From Cyanobacteria bacterium OH_PDB_112 (GTDB lineage: Bacteria > Cyanobacteriota > Vampirovibrionia > Gastranaerophilales > CAJFVJ01): 7,694 nt of DNA. The DNA lies in assembly GCA_023457295.1 (NCBI GenBank), contig JAEWLZ010000263.1:1-7694 (forward strand). Direction: 5' to 3'. A program made the translations under genes and the position numbers. Numbering within the stretch: the first letter of the stretch is position 1; each line of letters opens with the position of its first letter. Positions 1 to 5,774 of this stretch are shown here, in pieces. A model generated the notes under the pieces. It saw only the letters and a program-made list of their open reading frames with translations, ran no database searches and was not told the origin of the DNA.

Positions 1-810
1 GTGAAAAATATCTCCCGTCAAACACTCAGAATGCATCCTTACATAAGGGATTTCACCATTTTCGCGCCTGCCTTCATTCATACCTTTAACAATAGCCACA
101 TGCTCTGTATTATCAAGAGTATTGAGATACCCATAAATTTCAAATTCACCAAACTTTGTCGGCAACTTTGCCTGAACAACTCTTTCAACAAAACGCTCTT
201 TTTGAACCCTGTAAGCTATAAGCTGCGATACAGTGATGAATTTTAGATTATGTTTTTCGGCAAATTTGAATAAATCATCGCGACGAGCCATTGTACCGTC
301 TTCATTCATTATTTCACAAATCACACCCGAAGGATTAAGACCCGCAAGCCTTGCAAGGTCAACACCCGCTTCTGTATGCCCAACTCTTTGCAAAACTCCG
401 CCTTTTTTGGCTATAAGAGGAAAAATATGCCCCGGACGTCTAAAATCTGATGCTTGAGTGCGACTTTCCGTTGAAATTTTTATCGTAGTTGCCCTGTCAG
501 ATGCGCTTATACCTGTTGTAACGCCGAATTTTGGATCAGCATCAATACTTATTGTAAAAGCCGTTCCTTTAACATCGGTATTATTATCAGTCATCGGAGC
601 AAGGTCAAGTTCATTCGCACGCTCAGGAGTTAAAGAAAGACAAATCAACCCTCGGCATTCTTTTGTCATAAAATTTACCATATCAGGAGTAATAAGCTCC
701 GCCGCGCAAATAAGGTCGCCTTCGTTTTCACGGTCTTCATCGTCCGCAACGATAACAAATTTGCCTTCTTTTATGTCCTGTATCGCTTCTTCTATGGTAT
801 TAAATTTCAA
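1..810 (-). CDS. ribBA: Bifunctional riboflavin biosynthesis protein RibBA, 3' end cut by the window edge
   Basis: The first 270 codons read openly to base 1. The N-terminal part is 3,4-dihydroxy-2-butanone-4-phosphate synthase (RibB), which turns ribulose 5-phosphate into the four-carbon precursor of riboflavin. It shows the acidic motif DDEDRENEGDL at residues 23-33, RRPGHIFPL at about 124-132 and HTEAGVDLARLAG at about 145-157. From about residue 200 the GTP cyclohydrolase II (RibA) domain begins, and the visible part ends in RMHSECLTGDIFH, where Cys263 is the first of the expected zinc-binding cysteines; the remaining RibA residues lie outside. Fusions of this kind are usually about 400 residues, so roughly a third is missing. 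No ATG fits: the start is TTG at 810, giving the family-like N-terminus MKFNTIEEAI, with GAGGGAG 8 nt upstream (819-825). The TTG overlaps the ribE stop by 4 nt, which points to translational coupling. The product is cytosolic. Confidence 0.96.
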   Translation of the reverse strand, partial: MKFNTIEEAIQDIKEGKFVIVADDEDRENEGDLICAAELITPDMVNFMTKECRGLICLSLTPERANELDLAPMTDNNTDVKGTAFTISIDADPKFGVTTGISASDRATTIKISTESRTQASDFRRPGHIFPLIAKKGGVLQRVGHTEAGVDLARLAGLNPSGVICEIMNEDGTMARRDDLFKFAEKHNLKFITVSQLIAYRVQKERFVERVVQAKLPTKFGEFEIYGYLNTLDNTEHVAIVKGMNEGRRENGEIPYVRMHSECLTGDIFH

Positions 811-1433
811 AATCCGTTCTCCCTCAGAAAACTTTCTGTCATACCTGAATTATCTGACGAAGCGGTAAATTTTTCAATATATTTGGCTATCATATCTGCC
901 TCCAAGTTTACAAAGTCACCGTTTTGGAGGGATTTCAAATTGGTATTTTCAAAGGTATGAGGGATTATTGCAACATTGAAAATATTTCCGTCAATTTTTG
1001 CAATTGTTAAGCTGATTCCGTTAATACAAATTGAGCCTTTTTTTATTATATAGCGTGAAATTTCTCTCGGGGCTTCAAAGGTCATAACATATGACATACC
1101 GTCAAATTCTTTTTTGATAAATTTGCCGGTTCCGTCAATATGCCCTGATACTATATGCCCTCCGAAACGACCATTTGCAGACATTGCTCGCTCAAGGTTA
1201 ATAACATCTCCTTGCTTGAAATGTGTAAGAGAAAGAGTTTCTTTTGACACATCAAACCCTACTTTTTTACCGTCAATTTCGGTTACTGTAAGGCAAACAC
1301 CATTCACAGCTACACTGTCACCGATAGACAAATCATCGAGGATTTTTTCACACATAAAAAAAAGCCTTGCTCCGTTTGAAGTGGTGGCAAGGACTTGAAT
1401 TTTGGTTACTTCTTCGACAAGTCCTGTGAACAT
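807..1433 (-). CDS. ribE: Riboflavin synthase, alpha chain
   Basis: This 208-residue enzyme dismutates two 6,7-dimethyl-8-ribityllumazine molecules into riboflavin and the pyrimidinedione precursor, the last step of riboflavin synthesis, in the cytosol. The two lumazine-binding barrels are clear. Barrel one opens with MFTGLVEEV and has GDSVAVNGVCLTV at 38-50; GGHIVSGHIDG at 91-101 follows. Barrel two has GSICINGISLTI at 133-144, IIPHT at 156-160 and NLEADMIAKY at 176-185. The length is normal for the family. I chose ATG at 1433 because MFTGLVEE is the usual N-terminus; an in-frame TTG at 1451 would add six unlike residues. No good Shine-Dalgarno sequence precedes the ATG, so initiation may be weak. 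The gene overlaps ribBA by 4 nt. The 86 bp upstream show no FMN-riboswitch-like conserved structure that I can recognise. Called ribC in E. coli. Confidence 0.97.
   Translation of the reverse strand: MFTGLVEEVTKIQVLATTSNGARLFFMCEKILDDLSIGDSVAVNGVCLTVTEIDGKKVGFDVSKETLSLTHFKQGDVINLERAMSANGRFGGHIVSGHIDGTGKFIKKEFDGMSYVMTFEAPREISRYIIKKGSICINGISLTIAKIDGNIFNVAIIPHTFENTNLKSLQNGDFVNLEADMIAKYIEKFTASSDNSGMTESFLRENGF
819..825 (-). promoter_or_regulatory. Ribosome binding site for ribBA, inside the end of ribE
   Basis: The minus strand reads GAGGGAG, with 8 nt to the TTG at 810. It supports the non-ATG start of ribBA, which has no usable ATG nearby. Confidence 0.75.
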
Positions 1434-1447
1434 ATCTAGAAAGTAGC

Positions 1448-1462
1448 ACAAAATACTTTTGT
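1448..1462. repeat. Short inverted repeat upstream of ribE
   Basis: ACAAAA, a 3-nt spacer, then TTTTGT: a perfect 6-bp palindrome centred about 22 bp upstream of the ribE start. It could be an operator or a small leader hairpin. In DNA this AT-rich it may be chance, and no known operator consensus matches. Confidence 0.35.
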
Positions 1463-1519
1463 AATAAAGAGAGATGAGAGAGAATAAGAATTGTAATTTG
1501 AAATCTTTAAGCTATTCTC

Positions 1520-2077
1520 TTAAGCTACTGCCTCATTTCCTTTTGGGAAACCGCTAATTTCTTCTTCAGGCAATTTATTAGCGAAATTATTTGATGTTGG
1601 TGCAACAGGTTTTTGAGGCATTTCTGCTTTTTGGTTCATAAATTTTGCCAATTGAACAGGAGCGCCGTTATCGATTAAATTTTGTACGCCTGATTCAGCA
1701 CCTTCTTGGTAACTGCTTTTTTCAGCTACTTGTGTATTAGAAGTAAATTTTTGTCTTAATTCAGCTACTTTACCAGGTTTTGCAGGCATAGGAGCTTCTT
1801 GGCTCATATATTTTGCGAGCTGAACAGGAGCATTAGCATCAGCAAGTGACTTTTCTTTAGCCTTATATGCCATATTATCAGCAGATTTTATTTCATTTTG
1901 GTATGCTTGCAATTTTTGTCTAGCTTCAGACGAGATTATAAAAGAATCTTCTATCGGAGCGTTTGTTTGTGTTTTAGAAGCCTCAGATACATATGCTTTA
2001 GCTCTTTCTGATAAATTTAATTTAAGCGCTGCCGGCTTATTAGTCAATGAACCAAAATTAATCCCTGAAATTTTCAT
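1520..2077 (-). CDS. Unrecognised 185-residue protein with an internal repeat
   Basis: I do not recognise this family. Translation begins at ATG 2077, with AGAGGAGA (2086-2093) about 8 nt upstream, a strong ribosome binding site that makes it a real gene. The protein is hydrophilic, rich in Ala, Lys, Gln, Glu and Pro, and has no signal peptide, membrane segment or cysteine, so it is probably cytosolic. The outstanding feature is a duplicated segment: APVQLAKYMSQEAPMPAKP at 83-101 and APVQLAKFMNQKAEMPQKP at 139-157, 14 of 19 residues identical, each a short amphipathic stretch followed by a Pro-rich tail. A segment at 43-60 containing DSFIISSEARQKLQ loosely recalls the ISSEAR stretch of FlgM-type anti-sigma factors; this is only a resemblance. 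The flanks look disordered. It sits 86 bp upstream of ribE on the same strand with no clear terminator between, so read-through is possible. An adaptor or regulatory role is speculation. Confidence 0.82.
   Translation of the reverse strand: MKISGINFGSLTNKPAALKLNLSERAKAYVSEASKTQTNAPIEDSFIISSEARQKLQAYQNEIKSADNMAYKAKEKSLADANAPVQLAKYMSQEAPMPAKPGKVAELRQKFTSNTQVAEKSSYQEGAESGVQNLIDNGAPVQLAKFMNQKAEMPQKPVAPTSNNFANKLPEEEISGFPKGNEAVA
1607..1663 (-). repeat. Internal coding repeat, copy 2 (residues 139-157)
   Basis: A 57-bp unit matching 1775-1831 at 45 of 57 positions by hand count. It encodes APVQLAKFMNQKAEMPQKP. The units lie 168 bp (56 codons) apart, start to start, in the same frame. Several differences fall in third codon positions, consistent with an old in-frame duplication kept by selection on the protein. 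Confidence 0.8.
1775..1831 (-). repeat. Internal coding repeat, copy 1 (residues 83-101)
   Basis: Partner of the unit at 1607-1663. It encodes APVQLAKYMSQEAPMPAKP. The first half, APVQLAK plus an aromatic residue and Met, is the best conserved part, followed by a variable stretch ending in a Lys-Pro tail. Confidence 0.8.
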
Positions 2078-2185
2078 TCTTACTGTCTCCTCTGAAATTT
2101 TATCCGTAAAATTGTAGGCAAATTAAATCGCCAAAAATAATCCCTTATTTAAAATAAAAACTATATCTTCTCTCTGATTTCATAA

Positions 2186-2206
2186 TTTTGTAAAATCTTT
2201 ACAAAA
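2186..2206. repeat. Perfect 9-bp inverted repeat, possible operator
   Basis: TTTTGTAAA, spacer ATC, then TTTACAAAA. The two-fold symmetry is exact over 9 bp, and the centre lies about 119 bp upstream of the unknown gene's start. The half-site TTTACAAAA occurs again at 2422-2430. It does not match the FNR, Fur, LexA or DnaA consensus sequences I know. With only one G/C pair per arm it would make a poor RNA stem, so a DNA-binding dimer site is the likelier reading. Confidence 0.45.
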
Positions 2207-2236
2207 CTTATTTTATGTTTTTTGCTTATTCAGCAG

Positions 2237-2261
2237 TTAGTTTATAGCAACTACAAACTAA
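2237..2261. repeat. Hairpin-forming inverted repeat
   Basis: TTAGTTT pairs with AAACTAA (7 bp). After one A/C mismatch, TAG pairs with CTA around a CAA loop. On the minus strand it overlaps the candidate extended -10 box at 2241-2249, so it could be either a promoter-overlapping operator or an RNA hairpin. Confidence 0.4.
2241..2249 (-). promoter_or_regulatory. Candidate extended -10 promoter box for the unknown gene
   Basis: The minus strand reads TGCTATAAA, an extended -10 (TGn plus a near-consensus hexamer). No good -35 stands 17 bp upstream. Transcription would begin near 2234 and leave a leader of about 157 nt containing the 2186-2206 palindrome. Such boxes are common by chance in AT-rich DNA. 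Confidence 0.3.
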
Positions 2262-2300
2262 ATTTAAATTTGAAAAACTTTTTTCTGCTCTTATCTCCTC

Positions 2301-2322
2301 TTGTTGCATCCCTATGGAACAA
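2301..2322. repeat. Imperfect inverted repeat in the intergenic region
   Basis: TTGTTGCAT and ATGGAACAA pair over 8 of 9 positions with a single G/G mismatch and a 4-nt loop. It is the most GC-containing patch of the gap apart from the terminator. On the minus strand it is followed by a purine-rich run containing AGAGGAGA. No role can be assigned. Confidence 0.3.
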
Positions 2323-2399
2323 TGTGGTATTTGTCTTAATCCGTTTTTCGTATCTTATGTTTATATAAAAACAATCGCGCATAAAAAATTGCTTTTTTG

Positions 2400-2428
2400 A
2401 TTTTAAATTGTTTAAAATTTGTTTACAA
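2400..2428 (-). promoter_or_regulatory. Weak sigma-70-like box pair downstream of kdsA
   Basis: On the minus strand TTGTAA (2428-2423) and TAAAAT (2405-2400) stand 17 bp apart, matching the consensus at 4 of 6 and 5 of 6 positions. It lies just past the kdsA terminator and would drive the unknown gene with a leader of about 315 nt. It is an alternative to the box at 2241-2249; chance is a serious explanation. Confidence 0.25.
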
Positions 2429-2443
2429 AATATATACTACATA

Positions 2444-2474
2444 CCTAAAAAACCACTATATAAGTGGTTTTAGG
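2444..2474 (-). terminator. Rho-independent terminator of kdsA
   Basis: Read on the minus strand, AAAACCACT, loop TATAT, AGTGGT and then six T residues form a compact stem with a U-tract, 31 bp past the kdsA stop codon. The stem is short with three G/C pairs. On the plus strand no T-run follows, and no plus-strand gene ends here, so it most likely serves kdsA only. Confidence 0.7.
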
Positions 2475-2505
2475 ATTATTAAAAAGTCTTTACAATTTAT
2501 TAAAT

Positions 2506-3327
2506 TTATTTTCTTAATGCTTCAAAAATATCTTTATTTTTGGCAAAAATTCTTTTCGCATCCGATAACTTAATCATGTTTGGACCGTCGCAAAGTGCCT
2601 TATCTGGGTCAGGATGCACTTCAAAAAACAATGTTCCCGCGCCTGCGGCTACCGCTGCATTAGAAAGGGGTTCAACAAATCTTCTGTCACCTGATGAGCA
2701 ATTTCCGCCGCCACCTGGAAGTTGAACACTATGTGTCGCATCAAAGACAACAGGATAACCTTCTTGCTGAACAAGATAAATTGAACGCATATCTACAACA
2801 AGGTTTCCGTAGCCGAATGAACTTCCTCTTTCTGTAATCAAAATTTGGTCATTACCTGATTTTGCAACTTTTTGAGCTGACAAAAACACCTGTTCCGGTG
2901 ACAAAAATTGACCTTTTTTGATATTTACAATTTTACCCGTTTTTGCGGCTTCCACCAAAATATCCGTTTGGCGTGACAAAAAAGCAGGTATTTGAATAAC
3001 ATCTACAACTTCTCCCACTTTTTCGGCTTCGCAGGGAGTATGAATATCTGTCAAAATAGGAACTTCAAAACTTTCTTTGACTTCCTGTAAAATTTTTAGC
3101 CCTTCTTCAAGTCCCGGACCGCGAAAAGACTCTATCGAAGTACGATTTGCCTTGTCATAAGAAGCTTTAAATATAAAAGGTAAGCCAAGTTCTGAAGTGA
3201 TTTTTTTAAGACCTTCAACAGTTTGAAATACTATATCACGACTTTCAATAGCGCAAGGTCCTGCCATTATTACCAGTTTATCTCCGCCAAATTCAAAATT
3301 ATTTAACTTAACCTTTTTCAATTCCAT
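2506..3327 (-). CDS. kdsA: 3-deoxy-D-manno-octulosonate 8-phosphate synthase, metal-dependent class
   Basis: This 273-residue cytosolic enzyme condenses phosphoenolpyruvate with arabinose 5-phosphate to Kdo-8-phosphate, precursor of the Kdo sugar of lipopolysaccharide, and so implies an LPS-type outer membrane. Family signatures run in order: IMAGPCAIES (20-29), KASYDKANRTSIESFRGPGL (54-73), TDIHTPCEAE (93-102), IPAFLSRQTD (113-122), ITERGSSFGYGNLVVD (164-179), FDATHSVQLPGG (195-206) and FFEVHPDPDKALCDGPN (234-250). Cys25, His199, Glu236 and Asp247 have the same spacing as the metal ligands Cys11, His185, Glu222 and Asp233 of the Aquifex aeolicus enzyme, so it should belong to the metal-dependent class; the E. 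coli type has Asn at the Cys position. The start is ATG 3327, with AAGGAG (3335-3340) 7 nt away; an upstream TTG at 3360 adds only a basic tail. The gene appears monocistronic here: no kdsB, kdsC or kdsD is adjacent. Confidence 0.96.
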   Translation of the reverse strand: MELKKVKLNNFEFGGDKLVIMAGPCAIESRDIVFQTVEGLKKITSELGLPFIFKASYDKANRTSIESFRGPGLEEGLKILQEVKESFEVPILTDIHTPCEAEKVGEVVDVIQIPAFLSRQTDILVEAAKTGKIVNIKKGQFLSPEQVFLSAQKVAKSGNDQILITERGSSFGYGNLVVDMRSIYLVQQEGYPVVFDATHSVQLPGGGGNCSSGDRRFVEPLSNAAVAAGAGTLFFEVHPDPDKALCDGPNMIKLSDAKRIFAKNKDIFEALRK

Positions 3328-3419
3328 ATAAAAACTCCTTTTTTTCTTTAATCCTACCAAAAATTATAAACTTGTCCAACACAAAAAATCATGAGAAAAT
3401 AACTCTCGGGAGAAAACCT
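3328..3419. promoter_or_regulatory. Divergent promoter region between kdsA and the response regulator
   Basis: This 92-bp gap separates two divergent genes. On the minus strand a perfect TATAAT (3368-3363) would start kdsA transcription near 3356, about 29 nt before its ATG; its -35 is poor. On the plus strand the same patch reads TATAAA (3365-3370), and TTGTCC (3372-3377) with GAAAAT (3395-3400) at 17 bp is a weaker alternative, placed almost too close to the gene. Overlapping -10 boxes would make the two transcripts compete. Confidence 0.5.
3408..3412 (+). promoter_or_regulatory. Ribosome binding site deciding the response regulator start
   Basis: GGGAG stands 7 nt before ATG 3420. It favours that start over the in-frame TTG at 3372, which has no such site. 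Confidence 0.7.
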
Positions 3420-4112
3420 ATGAGTAGACTTTTAATAGTTGATGATGATAAAGAAATAAGAGAATTTTTGAAAGTTGACCTTCAAATGAGCGGTTATGCG
3501 GTAGACACTGCCATAGATGGACAAGAAGGTCTTTCTATGGCACTAAAAAACGCATATGATATGATTCTTCTAGATGTTATGATGCCCAAAATGGACGGCT
3601 TTGAAGTTTGCAAAAATATCCGAAAAGTAAACAAAGAAATTCCTATTTTGCTTCTTACCGCCAAAGGTGCCATTGAGGATAAAATTACAGGTTTTGAAAC
3701 AGGAGCCGATGATTATCTGGTAAAACCTTTCGATATACAAGAACTTTTAGTGAGAGTAAGGGCTCTTTTGAGGCGAAATAATAAGCCCGAAACAGAAACC
3801 GAAATTACAGATGCTGGAGAGATAAAACTTCTTCCCGACTCGCTTGAAGCAATAGTAAACAGTGAAATAAAAAAACTTACCCCAACAGAATTTGAAATCT
3901 TATTCTGTCTTATGCAGCATATAAATCAACCTGTAACTTTGAGTACTCTTTTAAATGAAGTTTGGGGGTATGACGCAGATGAAGATGTGCGGATGTTACG
4001 TGTTCATGTCGGCGGGCTTCGCCACAAAATAGAACCCAATCCTAAAATGCCCAAATATCTTCATACAATAACAAATATAGGGTACAAACTTACTCCGTTC
4101 GGTGAATCATGA
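3420..4112 (+). CDS. OmpR/PhoB-family response regulator
   Basis: This 230-residue cytosolic transcription factor is made of an N-terminal receiver domain (about 1-120) and a C-terminal winged-helix DNA-binding domain (about 130-228). Receiver landmarks are the acidic pocket DDD at 8-10, phosphoacceptor Asp52 in LLDVMMPKMDG, Thr80 in LLLTAK and Lys102 in DDYLVKP. The effector half shows LTPTEFEILFCLMQH, LLNEVWGY, a recognition helix region VRMLRVHVGGLRHKIE and the wing ending in TNIGYKL, all typical of OmpR/PhoB proteins. Its stop overlaps the kinase ATG by 4 nt (ATGA), so the kinase is its likely partner and the two are translationally coupled. The effector domain resembles those of cyanobacterial and Firmicute regulators by eye, but I cannot name an ortholog or target genes. 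Divergence from kdsA leaves open control of an envelope gene. Confidence 0.95.
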   Translation: MSRLLIVDDDKEIREFLKVDLQMSGYAVDTAIDGQEGLSMALKNAYDMILLDVMMPKMDGFEVCKNIRKVNKEIPILLLTAKGAIEDKITGFETGADDYLVKPFDIQELLVRVRALLRRNNKPETETEITDAGEIKLLPDSLEAIVNSEIKKLTPTEFEILFCLMQHINQPVTLSTLLNEVWGYDADEDVRMLRVHVGGLRHKIEPNPKMPKYLHTITNIGYKLTPFGES

Positions 4113-5773
4113 AAACTCTTAAAAGACGGTTAAAAATAGCAGAACAGATGGTTATAGTTGTAATTGTTGCTGTTTTAATTCCTTTGGGAATAAGTACCGC
4201 AATAATAACGAATGTTAATCAGCAAGCAGTAAGACGAGAGCTCGTAAGCTCGGCTTTTTTAAGCGCTAATAGTGTAAATTTATATTTTGAGAATGAAATT
4301 GAAACCAAAGAACAAATAGCCAAAAATATTGCCGATATGGCAAAATACAAGCGGAATATATCGCCTTATGTCAAAGAAATAACAGCTCGATACCCTGAAA
4401 TTCTTTCTATAAAAATATTAAATTCAAACCCCTCAAATAAAAAACAAAAACAAAAGACATCTATTATAAATTATGAGGATAAAAAAAATATACTTAGTCT
4501 TATCTATAAAACTGATTATAAAAAATATATAGAAATAAAAATAAATGCAGAAATACTTGAGAATGAAACTAAAAAAGATTTTGCCGGTATTGAACGTAAA
4601 ATTTATATTTTAGACGCAAATAATCATGTGATTATCCCTAAAGATTATTCTCAAGAAGTAGTCAATAAACTTTTGACAAAACTTCCGGAGAGTCTAAAAA
4701 ACGGAAAGGCTGAACTTTTTTACTTCAAAAAAAATGAGCCCAATATTGTAATAAAAATGAAAGAAACTAACTGGAAAATAATCGTAACGACCCCTAAAGT
4801 TCTTTCAAAATACAGCATAAATATAGCTCGCTACAAAATAATTTCGATTTTGACAGTCACAGCAGGAATTATTATCTTTTTGTGCCTGATTTATTTACTT
4901 TATCTTTATACAAATATAAGACAACTTTTTAAAGCAATAAACGCCGTAGCAGAAGGTAATTACAACAGAAAAGTCCGTCCTATTGTCAATTTCACCACTC
5001 CGAATGAGATAATTTTCTTATCAAAAGAATTCAACAAAATGGTAGAAAAAATAAAAACAACTTATAAAGAATTGAAAAAAAACAACCAAAGATTAAAACA
5101 ATTGGATAATTTCAAGTCAAATCTTATAGATACAGTAAGTCATGAGTTCCGAACACCGCTTATGAGTATAAAAGGTTATACTTCAAGACTCTTAAGACAA
5201 GATGTGGTTATAGATAAAGAACTTCAGCAAGAATCTCTAAAAATAATAAAACGCCAAACCGAAAGATTGGAAAGAATGGTTGAAGATTTGCTTGTAATTC
5301 CTGATATCGAAACTGAGTCAATAAAAATTTTCCTTCAAGAAATAAACATTAAAGAAATTATAGACAGAATTCTTTTATCGGTAGGACACAGCACAGAGAG
5401 GCATTTTGATTTAAGTATTCCGAACAACTTAAGTAATGTATGGGCAGATCCCGACAGAGTTGAACAAATTTTTATAAATTTAATTGAAAATGCACTGAAA
5501 TACTCTGATTCTGAGATTAAAATACATATAAAAGAACTTGCGAGTGACATTGAAATTTCAATAGAAAATGAAAGTAAAACCATAGAACCCAAAAAACTTA
5601 AAACCCTTTTTGAAAAATTCGTAAGACTTGATTCTTCTACCACAAGAACCACAAGAGGCACAGGATTAGGACTATTTATCGTAAAAGGATTAATCGAGAA
5701 AATGGATGGAACTATAAAATTAACTTCTAACAATAATTTCAGGGTTACATTTACTCTTCCAAAGGTTAAGTAA
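4109..5773 (+). CDS. Membrane sensor histidine kinase, partner of the upstream regulator
   Basis: This 554-residue inner-membrane kinase has a short basic N-terminus, membrane helix 1 (about 14-33), an extracytoplasmic region of about 210 residues, membrane helix 2 (about 244-268), a HAMP linker (about 270-322), a coiled stretch, HisKA and HATPase domains. The sensor region, ending in NWKIIVTTP, looks like a double Cache domain, usually a small-molecule sensor; this is inference. In HisKA the phosphorylated His345 lies in SHEFRTPL. The ATPase has Asn461 in LIENALKYS (N box), LFEKF at 500-504 (F box) and RGTGLGL with glycines 517, 519 and 521 (G2). The G1 box is degenerate: ENESKTI at 486-492 stands where D-x-G-x-G-I is usual, with Asn487 in place of the adenine-contacting Asp and both glycines lost. 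CusS-like kinases also carry Asn there, so activity is not excluded. The start overlaps the regulator stop; tadA follows after 1 nt. Confidence 0.94.
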   Translation: MKTLKRRLKIAEQMVIVVIVAVLIPLGISTAIITNVNQQAVRRELVSSAFLSANSVNLYFENEIETKEQIAKNIADMAKYKRNISPYVKEITARYPEILSIKILNSNPSNKKQKQKTSIINYEDKKNILSLIYKTDYKKYIEIKINAEILENETKKDFAGIERKIYILDANNHVIIPKDYSQEVVNKLLTKLPESLKNGKAELFYFKKNEPNIVIKMKETNWKIIVTTPKVLSKYSINIARYKIISILTVTAGIIIFLCLIYLLYLYTNIRQLFKAINAVAEGNYNRKVRPIVNFTTPNEIIFLSKEFNKMVEKIKTTYKELKKNNQRLKQLDNFKSNLIDTVSHEFRTPLMSIKGYTSRLLRQDVVIDKELQQESLKIIKRQTERLERMVEDLLVIPDIETESIKIFLQEINIKEIIDRILLSVGHSTERHFDLSIPNNLSNVWADPDRVEQIFINLIENALKYSDSEIKIHIKELASDIEISIENESKTIEPKKLKTLFEKFVRLDSSTTRTTRGTGLGLFIVKGLIEKMDGTIKLTSNNNFRVTFTLPKVK

Positions 5774-5774
5774 A

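Larger units (their letters stand above)
2078..2505. other. 428-bp gene-free region with several inverted repeats
   Basis: This very AT-rich gap lies between kdsA and the unknown gene, both on the minus strand. I find no convincing ORF in it. It contains, from left to right, the ribosome binding site of the unknown gene, a perfect 9-bp palindrome (2186-2206), a hairpin (2237-2261) overlapping an extended -10-like box, an imperfect hairpin (2301-2322), a weak sigma-70-like box pair (2400-2428) and the kdsA terminator (2444-2474). It is long compared with the other gaps in the window (0-92 bp), so it may hold a long structured leader or a small RNA on the minus strand. Confidence 0.5.

Noticed and set aside
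1..868. Three plus-strand open frames (1-246, 233-457, 458-868)
   Set aside because: All lie antisense to ribBA, whose minus-strand translation matches RibB and RibA motifs throughout. The frames have no family resemblance.
1114..1398. Plus-strand 94-codon frame
   Set aside because: Antisense shadow of ribE, which is clearly conserved on the other strand.
1466..1488. Purine-rich plus-strand run (GA repeats) upstream of ribE
   Set aside because: Low-complexity leader sequence without symmetry or a ribosome binding site in the right orientation; no function can be supported.
1507..1527. Direct repeat TTAAGCTA (1507-1514 and 1520-1527) as a terminator or attachment site
   Set aside because: It is only 8 bp, with no stable hairpin, T-run or other mobile-element sign nearby; likely chance.
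2262..2290. T-run after a hairpin on the plus strand as a terminator
   Set aside because: No plus-strand gene ends upstream, and the hairpin is separated from the T-run by AT-rich sequence.
2540..2725. Plus-strand 61-codon frame
   Set aside because: Antisense to the conserved C-terminal third of kdsA.
3328..3360. Longer kdsA start at TTG 3360
   Set aside because: It adds 11 residues unlike the family and would place the start upstream of the good AAGGAG site serving ATG 3327.
3372..3419. Longer response regulator start at TTG 3372
   Set aside because: Receiver domains usually begin just before the xxLLIVDDD strand; ATG 3420 gives that and has GGGAG 7 nt upstream.
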